DNA from: Siphonodentalium dalli
Taxonomy: Eukaryota; Mollusca; Scaphopoda; Gadilida; Siphonodentaliidae
DNA length: 64,000 nucleotides
Reading direction: 5' to 3'
Assembly (NCBI GenBank): GCA_032622095.1
Contig: CP136065.1
Location: 100,255,918-100,319,917, forward strand
The notes below the pieces were generated by a model. The model saw only the letters and a list, made by a program, of their open reading frames with translations, was not told where the DNA came from and did not search any database. Made by a program: the position numbers and the translations under genes. How positions within the stretch are numbered: position 1 is the first letter of the stretch; each line of letters starts with the position of its first letter. This document shows, one piece after another, positions 1 through 14,236 of this stretch.

Positions 1-3000
1 TAATTGATATGATGGTTCTAATTAATTGATATGATGGTCCTGTTTAATTGATATGATGGTTCTGATTAATTGATATGATGGTCCTGTTTAATTGATATGA
101 TGGTCCTGTTTAATTGATATGATGGTCCTGTTTAATTGATATGATGGTCCTGTTTAATTGATATGATGGTCCTGCTTAATTGATATGATGGTTCTGCTTA
201 ATTGATATGATGGTCCTGCTTAATTGATATGATGGTTCTGCTTAATTGATATGATGGTCCTGCTTAATTGATATGATGGTCCTGTTTAATTGGTAGGATG
301 GTCCTGTTTAATTGATATGATAGTCCTGTTTAATTGATATGATGGTCCTGTTTAATTGATATGTTGGTCCTGCTTAATTGATATGATGGTTCTGCTTAAT
401 TGATATGATGGTCCTGCTTAATTGATAAGATGGTCCTGCTTAATTGATATGATGGTCCTGTTTAATTGATATGATGGTCCAGCTTAATTGATATGATGGT
501 CCTGTTTAATTGATATGATGGTCCTGCTTAATTGATATGATGGTCCTGTTTAATTGGTAGGATGGTCCTGTTTAATTGATATGATCGTCCTGTTTAATTG
601 ATATGATGGTCCTGCTTAATTGATATGATGGTCCTGTTTAATTGGTAGGATGGTCCTGTTTAATTGATATGATGGTCCTGTTTAATTGATATGATGGTCC
701 AGCTTAATTGATATGATGGTCCTGCTTAATTGATATGATGGTCCTGTTTAATTGATATGATGGTCCTGTTTAATTGGTAGGATGGTCCTGTTTAATTGAT
801 ATGATGGTTCTGATTAATTGATATGATGGTCCTGTTTAATTGATATGGTGGTCCTGCTTAATTGATATGATGGTCCTGCTTAATTGATATGATGGTCCTG
901 CTTAATTGATATGATGGTCCTGCTTAATTGATATGGTGATCCTGCTTAATTGATAAGATGGTCCTGCTTAATTGATATGATGGTCCTGTTTAATTGATAT
1001 GATGGTCCAGCTTAATTGATATGATGGTCCTGTGTAATTGGTAGGATGGTCCTGTTTAATTGATATGATGGTCCAGCTTAATTGATATGATGGTCCTGTT
1101 TAATTGGTAGGATGGTCCTGTTTAATTGATATGATGGTCCAGCTTAATTGATATGATGGTCCTGTTTAATTGATATGATGGTCCAGCTTAATTGATATGA
1201 TGGTCCTGTTTAATTGATGTGATGGTTCTGATTAATTGATATGATGGTCCTGTTTAATTGATATGATGGTCCTGTTTAATTGGTAGGATGGTCCTGTTTA
1301 ATTGATATGATGGTTCTGATTAATTGATATGATGGTCCAGCTTAATTGATATGATGGTCCTGTTTAATTGGTAGGATGGTCCTGTTTAATTGATATGATG
1401 GTCCAGCTTAATTGATATGATGGTCCTGTTTAATTGATATGATGGTCCTGCTTAATTGATATGATGGTCCTGTTTAATTGATATGATGGTTCTGATTAAT
1501 TGATATGATGGTCCAGCTTAATTGATATGATGGTCCTGTTTAATTGGTAGGATGGTCCAGTTTAATTGATATGATGGTCCAGCTTAATTGATATGATGGT
1601 CCTGTTTAATTGATATGATGGTTCTGATTAATTGATATGATGGTCCTGTTTAATTGATATGATGGTTCTGTTTAATTGATATGATGGTCCTGTTTAATTG
1701 ATATGATGGTTCTGATTAATTGATATGATGGTTCTGATTAATTGATATGATGGTTCTGATTAATTGATATGATGGTCCAGTTTAATTGATATGATGGTCC
1801 AGCTTAATTGATATGATGGTCCTGTTTAATTGATATGATGGTTCTGATTAATTGATATGATGGTCCAGCTTAATTGATATGATGGTCCTGTTTAATTGAT
1901 ATGATGGTTCTAATTAATTGATATGATGGTCCCGTTTAATTGATATGATGGTCCTGCTTAATTGATATGATGGTCCTGTTTAATTGATATGATGGTCCTG
2001 CTTAATTGATATGATGGTCCTGTTTAATTGATATGATGGTCCCGTTTAATTGATATGATGGTCCTGCTTAATTGATATGATGGTCCTGTTTAATTGATAT
2101 GATGGTCCTGCTTAATTGATATGATGGTCCTGTTTAATTGATATGATGGTCCTGTTTAATTGATATGATGGTCCTGCTTAATTGATATGATGGTCCTGTT
2201 TAATTGATATGATGGTCCCGTTTAATTGATATGATGGTCCTGCTTAATTGATATGATGGTCCTGTTTAATTGATATGATGGTCCTGTTTAATTGATATGA
2301 TGGTCCTGTTTAATTGATATGATGGTCCTGTTTAATTGATATGATGGTCCTGTTTAATTGATATGATGGTCCTGTTTAATTGATATGATGGTTCTGATTA
2401 ATTGATATGATGGTTCTGTTTAATTGATATGATGGTCCTGTTTAATTGATATGATGGTCCTGTTTAATTGATATGATGGTCCTGTTTAATTGATATGATG
2501 GTTCTGCTTAATTGGTAGGATGGTCCTGTTTAATTGATATGATGGTCCTGTTTAATTGATATGATGGTTCTGCTTAATTGGTAGGATGGTCCTGTTTAAT
2601 TGATATGATGGTTCTGATTAATTGATATGATGGTCCTGTTTAATTGATATGATGGTCCTGTTTAATTGATATGATGGTCCTGTTTAATTGATATGATGGT
2701 CCCGTTTAATTGATATGATGGTCCTGCTTAATTGATATGATGGTCCTGTTTAATTGATATGATGGTCCTGCTTAATTGATATGATGGTCCTGTTTAATTG
2801 ATATGATGGTCCTGTTTAACTGATATGATGGTTCTGATTAATTGATATGATGGTCCTGTTTAATTGATATGATGGTCCTGTTTAATTGATATGATGGTCC
2901 TGCTTAATTGATATGATGGTCCTGTTTAATTGATATGATGGTCCTGTTTAATTGATATGATAGTCCTGTTTTATTGATATGATGGTCCTGTTTAATTGAT

Positions 3001-6000
3001 ATGATGGTCCTGTTTAATTGATAAGATGGTCCTGTTTAATTGATATGATGGTCCTGTTTAATTGATATGATGGTCCTGTTTAATTGATATGATGGTCCTG
3101 ATTAATTGATATGATGGTCCTGTTTAATTGATATGATGGTCCTGTTTAATTGATATGATGGTCCTGCTTAATTGATATGATGGTTCTGATTAATTGATAT
3201 GATGGTCCTGTTTAATTGATATGATGGTCCTGTTTAATTGATATGATGGTCCTGCTTAATTGATATGATGGTTCTGTTTAATTGATATGATGGTCCTGTT
3301 TAATTGATATGATGGTCCTGCTTAATTGATATGATGGTCCTGTTTAATTGATATGATGGTCCTGCTTAATTGATATGATGGTTCTGTTTAGTTGGTAGGA
3401 TGGTCCTGTTTAATTGATATGATGGTCCTGTTTCATTGATATGATGGTTCTGATTAATTGATATGATGGTCCTGTTTAATTGATATGATGGTCCTGTTTA
3501 ATTGATATGATGGTCCTGCTTAATTGATATGATGGTTCTGTTTAATTGATATGATGGTCCTGTTTAATTGATATGATGGTCCTGCTTAATTGATATGATG
3601 GTCCTGTTTAATTGATATGATGGTCCTGCTTAATTGATATGATGGTTCTGTTTAATTGGTAGGATGGTCCTGTTTAATTGATATGATGGTTCTGATTAAT
3701 TGATATGATGGTCCTGCTTAATTGATATGATGGTTCTGTTTAATTGATATGATGGTCCTGTTTAATTGATATGATGGTCCTGTTTAATTGATATGATGGT
3801 TCTGATTAATTGATATGATGGTCCTGCTTAATTGATATGATGGTCCTGCTTAATTGATATGATGGTCCTGTTTAATTGATATGATGGTCCTGTTTAATTG
3901 ATATGATGGTCCTGTTTAATTGATATGATGGTTCTGATTAATTGATATGATGGTCCTGTTTAATTGATATGATGGTTCTGTTTAATTGATGTGATGGTCC
4001 TGTTTAATTGATATGATGGTTCTGATTAATTGATATGATGGTCTTGTTTAATTGGTAGGATGGTCCTGTTTAATTGGTAGGATGGTCCTGTTTAATTGGT
4101 AGGATGGTCCTGTTTAATTGATATGATGGTTCTGATTAATTGATATGATGGTCCTGTTTAATTGATATGATGGTTCTGATTAATTGATATGATGGTCCTG
4201 TTTAATTGATATGATGGTCCTGTTTAATTGATATGATGGTCCTGCTTAATTGATATGATGGTTCTGTTTAATTGATATGATGGTCCTGTTTAATTGGTAG
4301 GATGGTCCTGTTTAATTGATATGATGGTTCTGATTAATTGATATGATGGTCCTGTTTAATTGATGTGATGGTCCTGTTTAATTGATATGATGGTTCTGAT
4401 TAATTGATATGATGGTCCTGTTTAATTGATATGATGGTCCTGTTTAATTGATATGATGGTTCTGATTAATTGATATGATGGTCCTGTTTAATTGATATGA
4501 TGGTCCTGTTTAATTGATATGATGGTTCTGTTTAATTGATATGATGGTTCTGATTAATTGATATGATGGTTCTGCTTAATTGATAGGATGGTCCTGTTTA
4601 ATTGGTAGGATGGTCCTGTTTAATTGATATGATGGTTCTGATTAATTGATATGATGGTCCTGTTTAATTGATAAGATGGTCCTGTTTAATTGATATGATG
4701 GTCCTGTTTAATTGATATGATGGTCCTGTTTAATTGATATGATGGTCCTGATTAATTGATATGATGGTCCTGTTTAATTGATATGATGGTCCTGCTTAAT
4801 TGATATGATGGTTCTGATTAATTGATATGATGGTCCTGTTTAATTGATATGATGGTCCTGCTTAATTGATATGATGGTTCTGATTAATTGATATGATGGT
4901 CCTGTTTAATTGATATGATGGTCCTGTTTAATTGATATGATGGTCCTGCTTAATTGATATGATGGTTCTGTTTAATTGATATGATGGTCCTGTTTAATTG
5001 ATATGATGGTCCTGCTTAATTGATATGATGGTCCTGTTTAATTGATATGATGGTCCTGCTTAATTGATATGATGGTTCTGTTTAGTTGGTAGGATGGTCC
5101 TGTTTAATTGATATGATGGTCCTGTTTAATTGATATGATGGTTCTGATTAATTGATATGATGGTCCTGTTTAATTGATATGATGGTCCTGTTTAATTGAT
5201 ATGATGGTCCTGCTTAATTGATATGATGGTTCTGTTTAATTGATATGATGGTCCTGTTTAATTGATATGATGGTCCTGCTTAATTGATATGATGGTCCTG
5301 TTTAATTGATATGATGGTCCTGCTTAATTGATATGATGGTTCTGTTTAATTGGTAGGATGGTCCTGTTTAATTGATATGATGGTTCTGATTAATTGATAT
5401 GATGGTCCTGCTTAATTGATATGATGGTTCTGTTTAATTGATATGATGGTCCTGTTTAATTGATATGATGGTCCTGTTTAATTGATATGATGGTTCTGAT
5501 TAATTGATATGATGGTCCTGCTTAATTGATATGATGGTCCTGCTTAATTGATATGATGGTCCTGTTTAATTGATATGATGGTCCTGTTTAATTGATATGA
5601 TGGTCCTGTTTAATTGATATGATGGTTCTGATTAATTGATATGATGGTCCTGTTTAATTGATATGATGGTTCTGTTTAATTGATGTGATGGTCCTGTTTA
5701 ATTGATATGATGGTTCTGATTAATTGATATGATGGTCTTGTTTAATTGGTAGGATGGTCCTGTTTAATTGGTAGGATGGTCCTGTTTAATTGGTAGGATG
5801 GTCCTGTTTAATTGATATGATGGTTCTGATTAATTGATATGATGGTCCTGTTTAATTGATATGATGGTTCTGTTTAATTGATGTGATGGTCCTGTTTAAT
5901 TGATATGATGGTTCTGATTAATTGATATGATGGTCCTGTTTAATTGGTAGGATGGTCCTGTTTAATTGGTAGGATGGTCCTGTTTAATTGGTAGGATGGT

Positions 6001-9000
6001 CCTGTTTAATTGATATGATGGTTCTGATTAATTGATATGATGGTCCTGTTTAATTGATGTGATGGTCCTGTTTAATTGATATGATGGTTCTGATTAATTG
6101 ATATGATGGTCCTGTTTAATTGATATGATGGTCCTGTTTAATTGATATGATGGTTCTGATTAATTGATATGATGGTCCTGTTTAATTGATATGATGGTCC
6201 TGTTTAATTGATATGATGGTCCTGTTTAATTGATATGATGGTTCTGTTTAATTGATGTGATGGTCCTGTTTAATTGATATGATGGTTCTGATTAATTGAT
6301 ATGATGGTTCTGCTTAATTGATATGATGGTTCTGCTTAATTGATATGATGGTTCTGCTTAATTGATAGGATGGTCCTGTTTAATTGGTAGGATGGTCCTG
6401 TTTAATTGATATGATGGTTCTGTTTAATTGATATGATGGTTCTGATTAATTGATATGATGGTTCTGCTTAATTGATAGGATGGTCCTGTTTAATTGGTAG
6501 GATGGTCCTGTTTAATTGATATGATGGTTCTGATTAATTGATATGATGGTTCTGTTTAATTGGTAGGATGGTCCTGTTTAATTGATATGATGGTTCTGCT
6601 TAATTGATATGATGGTCCTGCTTAATTGATATGATGGTCCTGTTTAATTGATATGATGGTTCTGATTAATTGATATGATGGTCCTGTTTAATTGATATGA
6701 TGGTCCTGTTTAATTGGTAGGATGGTCCTGTTTAATTGATATGATGGTTCTGATTAATTGATATGATGGTCCTGTTTAATTGATATGATGGTCCTGCTTA
6801 ATTGATATGATGGTTCTGATTAATTGATATGATGGTCCTGTTTAATTGATATGATGGTTCTGCTTAATTGATATGATGGTCCTGTTTAATTGATATGATG
6901 GTCCTGTTTAATTGATATGATGGTCCTGTTTAATTGATATGATGGTCCTGTTTAATTGATATGATGGTCCTGTTTAATTGATATGATGGTTCTGATTAAT
7001 TGATATGATGGTCCTGCTTAATTGATATGATGGTCCTGTTTAATTGGTAGGATGGTCCTGTTTAATTGGTAGGATGGTCCTGTTTAATTGGTAGGATGGT
7101 CCTGTTTAATTGATATGATGGTTCTGATTAATTGATATGATGGTCCTGTTTAATTGATATGATGGTTCTGTTTAATTGATGTGATGGTCCTGATTAATTG
7201 ATATGATGGTCCTGTTTAATTGATATGATGGTTCTGTTTAATTGATATGATGGTCCTGTTTAATTGATATGATGGTCCTGCTTAATTGATATGATGGTTC
7301 TGATTAATTGATATGATGGTTCTGATTAATTGATATGATGGTTCTGTTTAATTGGTAGGATGGTCCTGTTTAATTGATATGATGGTTCTGTTTAATTGAT
7401 ATGATGGTTCTGTTTAATTGATATGATGGTCCTGTTTAATTGATATGATGGTTCTGATTAATTGATATGATGGTCCTGTTTAATTGATATGATGGTCCTG
7501 TTTAATTGGTAGGATGGTCCTGTTTAATTGATATGATGGTTCTGATTAATTGATATGATGGTCCTGTTTAATTGATATGATGGTCCTGCTTAATTGATAT
7601 GATGGTTCTGATTAATTGATATGATGGTCCTGTTTAATTGATATGATGGTTCTGCTTAATTGATATGATGGTCCTGTTTAATTGATATGATGGTCCTGTT
7701 TAATTGATATGATGGTCCTGTTTAATTGATATGATGGTCCTGTTTAATTGATATGATGGTCCTGTTTAATTGATATGATGGTTCTGATTAATTGATATGA
7801 TGGTCCTGTTTAATTGATATGATGGTCCTGTTTAATTGATATGATGGTCCTGTTTAATTGATATGATGGTCCTGTTTAATTGATATGATGGTCCTGTTTA
7901 ATTGATATGATGGTTCTGATTAATTGATATGATGGTTCTGATTAATTGATATGATGGTCCAGCTTAATTGATATGATGGTCCTGTTTAATTGGTAGGATA
8001 TGGTCCTGTTTAATTGATATGATGGTCCAGCTTAATTGATATGATGGTCCTGATTAATTGATATGATGGTCCTGCTTAATTGGTAGGATGGTCCTGTTTA
8101 ATTGATATGATGGTTCTGATTAATTGATATGATGGTCCTGCTTAATTGATATGATGGTCCTGTTTAATTGATATGATGGTTCTGATTAATTGATATGATG
8201 GTTCTGCTTAATTGGTAGGATGGTCCTGTTTAATTGATATGATGGTTCTGATTAATTGATATGATGGTTCTGCTTAATTGGTAGGATGGTCCAGTTTAAT
8301 TGATATGATGGTCCAGCTTAATTGATATGATGGTCCTGTTTAATTGATATGATGGTTCTGATTAATTGATATGATGGTCCTGTTTAATTGATATGATGGT
8401 CCTGTTTAATTGATATGATGGTTCTGCTTAATTGATATGATGGTCCTGTTTAATTGATATGATGGTCCTGTTTAATTGATATGATGGTTCTGCTTAATTG
8501 GTAGGATGGTCCTGTTTAATTGATATGATGGTCCTGTTTAATTGATATGATGGTCCTGCTTTATTGATATGATGGTCCTGTTTAATTGATATGATGGTCC
8601 TGTTTAATTGATATGATGGTCCTGTTTAATTGATATGATGGTCCTGTTTAATTGATATGATGGTCCTGTTTAATTGATATGATGGTCCTGTTTAATTGGT
8701 AGGATGGTCCTGTTTAATTGATATGATGGTCCTGTTTAATTGGTATGATGGTCCTGTTTAATTGGTAGGATGGTTCTGTTTAATTGATATGATGGTTCTG
8801 ATTAATTGATATGATGGTCCTGCTTAATTGATATGATGGTCCTGTTTAATTGATATGATGGTCCTGTTTAATTGATATGATGGTCCTGTTTAATTGATAT
8901 GGTGGTCCTGTTTAATTGATATGGTGGTCCTGTTTAATTGATGTGATGGTTCTGTTTAATTGATATGATGGTCCTGTTTAATTGATATGATGGTCCTGTT

Positions 9001-9372
9001 TAATTGATATGGTGGTCCTGTTTAATTGATATGGTGGTCCTGTTTAATTGATGTGATGGTTCTGTTTAATTGATATGATGGTCCTGTTTAATTGATATGA
9101 TGGTCCTGTTTAATTGATATGATGGTCCTGTTTAATTGATATGGTGGTCCTGTTTAATTGATGTGATGGTTCTGTTTAATTGATATGATGGTCCTGTTTA
9201 ATTGATATGGTGGTCCTGTTTAATTGATGTGATGGTTCTGTTTAATTGATATGATGGTCCTGTTTAATTGATATGATGGTTCTGATTAATTGATGTGATG
9301 GTTCTGTTTAATTGATATGATGGTCCAGCTTAATTGATATGATGGTTCTGCTTAATTGGTATGATGGTCCTG
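1..9372 (+). repeat. Higher-order block of the 22-bp array, copy I (left end outside window)
   Basis: The order of unit variants in this stretch is reproduced at 14237-23696. Rare marker variants align at a constant offset of 14,236: TAGTCC at 319 and 14555, TAGTCCTGTTTTATT at 2961 and 17197, TTTCATTG at 3434 and 17670, GTCTTG at 4041 and 18277, and GATAGG at 4581 and 18817. Beyond about 7190 the offset becomes 14,324, and it stays so at 7992/22316 (a 2-bp insertion) and 8901/23225. The match breaks at 9373, where copy I reads TGTGTAATT and copy III reads TGCTTAATT. The window starts inside this block, so its true left edge is unknown. Confidence 0.88.
3000..6000 (+). repeat. Nested duplication of about 1.65-1.69 kb within copy I
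   Basis: Two adjacent stretches share rare variants. GATAAGATGG occurs near 3021 and 4671 (offset 1,650, 75 units). TTTAGTTGGTAGG occurs at 3391 and 5085, and GTCTTGTTT at 4041 and 5735 (offset 1,694, 77 units). Each half ends with three successive GGTAGG units. The two-unit change in offset shows that small unit gains or losses followed the duplication. The same nested pair is present in copy III (for example 17627 and 19321). Outer limits are approximate. Confidence 0.75.
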
Positions 9373-10006
9373 TGTAATTGGTAGGATGGTCCTGTTTAAT
9401 TGATATGATGGTCCAGCTTAATTGATATGATGGTCCTGTTTAATTGGTAGGATGGTCCTGTTTAATTGATATGATGGTCCAGCTTAATTGATATGATGGT
9501 CCTGTTTAATTGATATGATGGTCCAGCTTAATTGATATGATGGTCCTGTTTAATTGATGTGATGGTTCTGATTAATTGATATGATGGTCCTGTTTAATTG
9601 ATATGATGGTCCTGTTTAATTGGTAGGATGGTCCTGTTTAATTGATATGATGGTTCTGATTAATTGATATGATGGTCCAGCTTAATTGATATGATGGTCC
9701 TGTTTAATTGGTAGGATGGTCCTGTTTAATTGATATGATGGTCCAGCTTAATTGATATGATGGTCCTGTTTAATTGATATGATGGTCCTGCTTAATTGAT
9801 ATGATGGTCCTGTTTAATTGATATGATGGTTCTGATTAATTGATATGATGGTCCAGCTTAATTGATATGATGGTCCTGTTTAATTGGTAGGATGGTCCAG
9901 TTTAATTGATATGATGGTCCAGCTTAATTGATATGATGGTCCTGTTTAATTGATATGATGGTTCTGATTAATTGATATGATGGTCCTGTTTAATTGATAT
10001 GATGGT
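9360..10006 (+). repeat. Copy of 1020-1666 inside the 22-bp array (offset 8,340)
   Basis: Directly after the end of the long copy I, the array switches to the variant string of 1020-1666, starting with the rare TGTGTAATTGGTAGG marker. The match is continuous to 10006, then differs at 10007 (CCTG instead of TTCTG). The offset of 8,340 is 379 units plus 2 bp. The extra 2 bp is the insertion near 7992, which lies between the two copies. Confidence 0.85.
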
Positions 10007-10804
10007 CCTGTTTAATTGGTAGGATGGTTCTGTTTAATTGATATGATGGTTCTGATTAATTGATATGATGGTCCTGTTTAATTGATATGATGGTCCTGCT
10101 TAATTGATATGATGGTCCTGTTTAATTGATATGATGGTCCTGCTTAATTGATATGATGGTCCTGTTTAATTGATATGATGGTCCTGTTTAATTGATATGA
10201 TGGTTCTGATTAATTGATATGATGGTCCTGTTTAATTGATATGATGGTTCTAATTAATTGATATGATGGTCCTGTTTAATTGATATGATGGTTCTAATTA
10301 ATTGATATGATGGTTCTGATTAATTGATATGATGGTCCTGTTTAATTGATATGATGGTTCTAATTAATTGATATGATGGTCCTGTTTAATTGATATGATG
10401 GTTCTGATTAATTGATATGATGGTCCTGTTTAATTGATATGATGGTCCTGTTTAATTGATATGATGGTCCTGCTTAATTGATATGATGGTCCTGTTTAAT
10501 TGATATGATGGTCCTGCTTAATTGATATGATGGTCCTGTTTAATTGATATGATGGTCCTGCTTAATTGATATGATGGTCCTGTTTAATTGATATGATGGT
10601 CCTGTTTAATTGATATGATGGTTCTGATTAATTGATATGATGGTCCTGTTTAATTGATATGATGGTTCTGATTAATTGATATGATGGTCCTGTTTAATTG
10701 ATATGATGGTTCTAATTAATTGATATGATGGTCCTGTTTAATTGATATGATGGTTCTAATTAATTGATATGATGGTTCTGATTAATTGATATGATGGTCC
10801 TGTT

Positions 10805-12670
10805 TAATTGATATGATGGTTCTAATTAATTGATATGATGGTCCTGTTTAATTGATATGATGGTTCTGATTAATTGATATGATGGTCCTGTTTAATTGAT
10901 ATGATGGTCCTGTTTAATTGATATGATGGTCCTGTTTAATTGATATGATGGTCCTGTTTAATTGATATGATGGTCCTGCTTAATTGATATGATGGTTCTG
11001 CTTAATTGATATGATGGTCCTGCTTAATTGATATGATGGTTCTGCTTAATTGATATGATGGTCCTGCTTAATTGATATGATGGTCCTGTTTAATTGGTAG
11101 GATGGTCCTGTTTAATTGATATGATAGTCCTGTTTAATTGATATGATGGTCCTGTTTAATTGATATGTTGGTCCTGCTTAATTGATATGATGGTTCTGCT
11201 TAATTGATATGATGGTCCTGCTTAATTGATAAGATGGTCCTGCTTAATTGATATGATGGTCCTGTTTAATTGATATGATGGTCCAGCTTAATTGATATGA
11301 TGGTCCTGTTTAATTGATATGATGGTCCTGCTTAATTGATATGATGGTCCTGTTTAATTGGTAGGATGGTCCTGTTTAATTGATATGATCGTCCTGTTTA
11401 ATTGATATGATGGTCCTGCTTAATTGATATGATGGTCCTGTTTAATTGGTAGGATGGTCCTGTTTAATTGATATGATGGTCCTGTTTAATTGATATGATG
11501 GTCCAGCTTAATTGATATGATGGTCCTGCTTAATTGATATGATGGTCCTGTTTAATTGATATGATGGTCCTGTTTAATTGGTAGGATGGTCCTGTTTAAT
11601 TGATATGATGGTTCTGATTAATTGATATGATGGTCCTGTTTAATTGATATGGTGGTCCTGCTTAATTGATATGATGGTCCTGCTTAATTGATATGATGGT
11701 CCTGCTTAATTGATATGATGGTCCTGCTTAATTGATATGGTGATCCTGCTTAATTGATAAGATGGTCCTGCTTAATTGATATGATGGTCCTGTTTAATTG
11801 ATATGATGGTCCAGCTTAATTGATATGATGGTCCTGTGTAATTGGTAGGATGGTCCTGTTTAATTGATATGATGGTCCAGCTTAATTGATATGATGGTCC
11901 TGTTTAATTGGTAGGATGGTCCTGTTTAATTGATATGATGGTCCAGCTTAATTGATATGATGGTCCTGTTTAATTGATATGATGGTCCAGCTTAATTGAT
12001 ATGATGGTCCTGTTTAATTGATGTGATGGTTCTGATTAATTGATATGATGGTCCTGTTTAATTGATATGATGGTCCTGTTTAATTGGTAGGATGGTCCTG
12101 TTTAATTGATATGATGGTTCTGATTAATTGATATGATGGTCCAGCTTAATTGATATGATGGTCCTGTTTAATTGGTAGGATGGTCCTGTTTAATTGATAT
12201 GATGGTCCAGCTTAATTGATATGATGGTCCTGTTTAATTGATATGATGGTCCTGCTTAATTGATATGATGGTCCTGTTTAATTGATATGATGGTTCTGAT
12301 TAATTGATATGATGGTCCAGCTTAATTGATATGATGGTCCTGTTTAATTGGTAGGATGGTCCAGTTTAATTGATATGATGGTCCAGCTTAATTGATATGA
12401 TGGTCCTGTTTAATTGATATGATGGTTCTGATTAATTGATATGATGGTCCTGTTTAATTGATATGATGGTTCTGTTTAATTGATATGATGGTCCTGTTTA
12501 ATTGATATGATGGTTCTGATTAATTGATATGATGGTTCTGATTAATTGATATGATGGTTCTGATTAATTGATATGATGGTCCAGTTTAATTGATATGATG
12601 GTCCAGCTTAATTGATATGATGGTCCTGTTTAATTGATATGATGGTTCTGATTAATTGATATGATGGTCC
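10805..12670 (+). repeat. Partial higher-order block, copy II of 1-1866
   Basis: This segment follows the variant order of 1-1866 at offset 10,804: GATAGTCC at 319 and 11123, GGTGATCC at 935 and 11739, TGTGTAATT near 1031 and 11835, and CCAGTTT at 1777 and 12581. It also matches copy III at an offset of 3,432 (156 units). The three-way alignment ends at 12671, where copies I and III read CCAGCTT and this copy reads CCTGTTT. Confidence 0.85.
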
Positions 12671-12892
12671 TGTTTAATTGATATGATGGTCCTGTTTAAT
12701 TGGTAGGATGGTCCTGTTTAATTGATATGATGGTCCTGTTTAATTGATATGATGGTTCTGATTAATTGATATGATGGTCCTGTTTAATTGATATGATGGT
12801 CCTGTTTAATTGATATGATGGTCCCGTTTAATTGATATGATGGTCCTGTTTAATTGATATGATGGTTCTGTTTAATTGATATGATGGTTCTG

Positions 12893-13526
12893 ATTAATTG
12901 ATATGATGGTCCCGTTTAATTGATATGATGGTCCTGCTTAATTGATATGATGGTCCTGTTTAATTGATATGATGGTCCTGCTTAATTGATATGATGGTCC
13001 TGTTTAATTGATATGATGGTCCCGTTTAATTGATATGATGGTCCTGCTTAATTGATATGATGGTCCTGTTTAATTGATATGATGGTCCTGCTTAATTGAT
13101 ATGATGGTCCTGTTTAATTGATATGATGGTCCTGTTTAATTGATATGATGGTCCTGCTTAATTGATATGATGGTCCTGTTTAATTGATATGATGGTCCCG
13201 TTTAATTGATATGATGGTCCTGCTTAATTGATATGATGGTCCTGTTTAATTGATATGATGGTCCTGTTTAATTGATATGATGGTCCTGTTTAATTGATAT
13301 GATGGTCCTGTTTAATTGATATGATGGTCCTGTTTAATTGATATGATGGTCCTGTTTAATTGATATGATGGTTCTGATTAATTGATATGATGGTTCTGTT
13401 TAATTGATATGATGGTCCTGTTTAATTGATATGATGGTCCTGTTTAATTGATATGATGGTCCTGTTTAATTGATATGATGGTTCTGCTTAATTGGTAGGA
13501 TGGTCCTGTTTAATTGATATGATGGT
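12893..13526 (+). repeat. Copy of 1913-2546 inside the 22-bp array (offset 10,980)
   Basis: The CpG-containing CCCGTTT variants at 1931, 2041 and 2218 recur here at 12911, 13021 and 13198, with the same intervening variant order. The left limit is one base (A at 1912, G at 12892). The right limit is at 13527, where TTCTG replaces CCTG. Relative to copy II just upstream, the offset grew by 176 bp (eight units). Confidence 0.82.
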
Positions 13527-14236
13527 TCTGATTAATTGATATGATGGTCCTGTTTAATTGATATGATGGTCCTGCTTAATTGATATGATGGTCCTGTTTA
13601 ATTGATATGATGGTCCTGTTTAATTGATATGATGGTTCTGATTAATTGATATGATGGTCCTGTTTAATTGATATGATGGTTCTAATTAATTGATATGATG
13701 GTCCTGTTTAATTGATATGATGGTTCTAATTAATTGATATGATGGTTCTGATTAATTGATATGATGGTCCTGTTTAATTGATATGATGGTTCTAATTAAT
13801 TGATATGATGGTCCTGTTTAATTGATATGATGGTTCTGATTAATTGATATGATGGTCCTGTTTAATTGATATGATGGTCCTGTTTAATTGATATGATGGT
13901 CCTGCTTAATTGATATGATGGTCCTGTTTAATTGATATGATGGTCCTGCTTAATTGATATGATGGTCCTGTTTAATTGATATGATGGTCCTGCTTAATTG
14001 ATATGATGGTCCTGTTTAATTGATATGATGGTCCTGTTTAATTGATATGATGGTTCTGATTAATTGATATGATGGTCCTGTTTAATTGATATGATGGTTC
14101 TGATTAATTGATATGATGGTCCTGTTTAATTGATATGATGGTTCTAATTAATTGATATGATGGTCCTGTTTAATTGATATGATGGTTCTAATTAATTGAT
14201 ATGATGGTTCTGATTAATTGATATGATGGTCCTGTT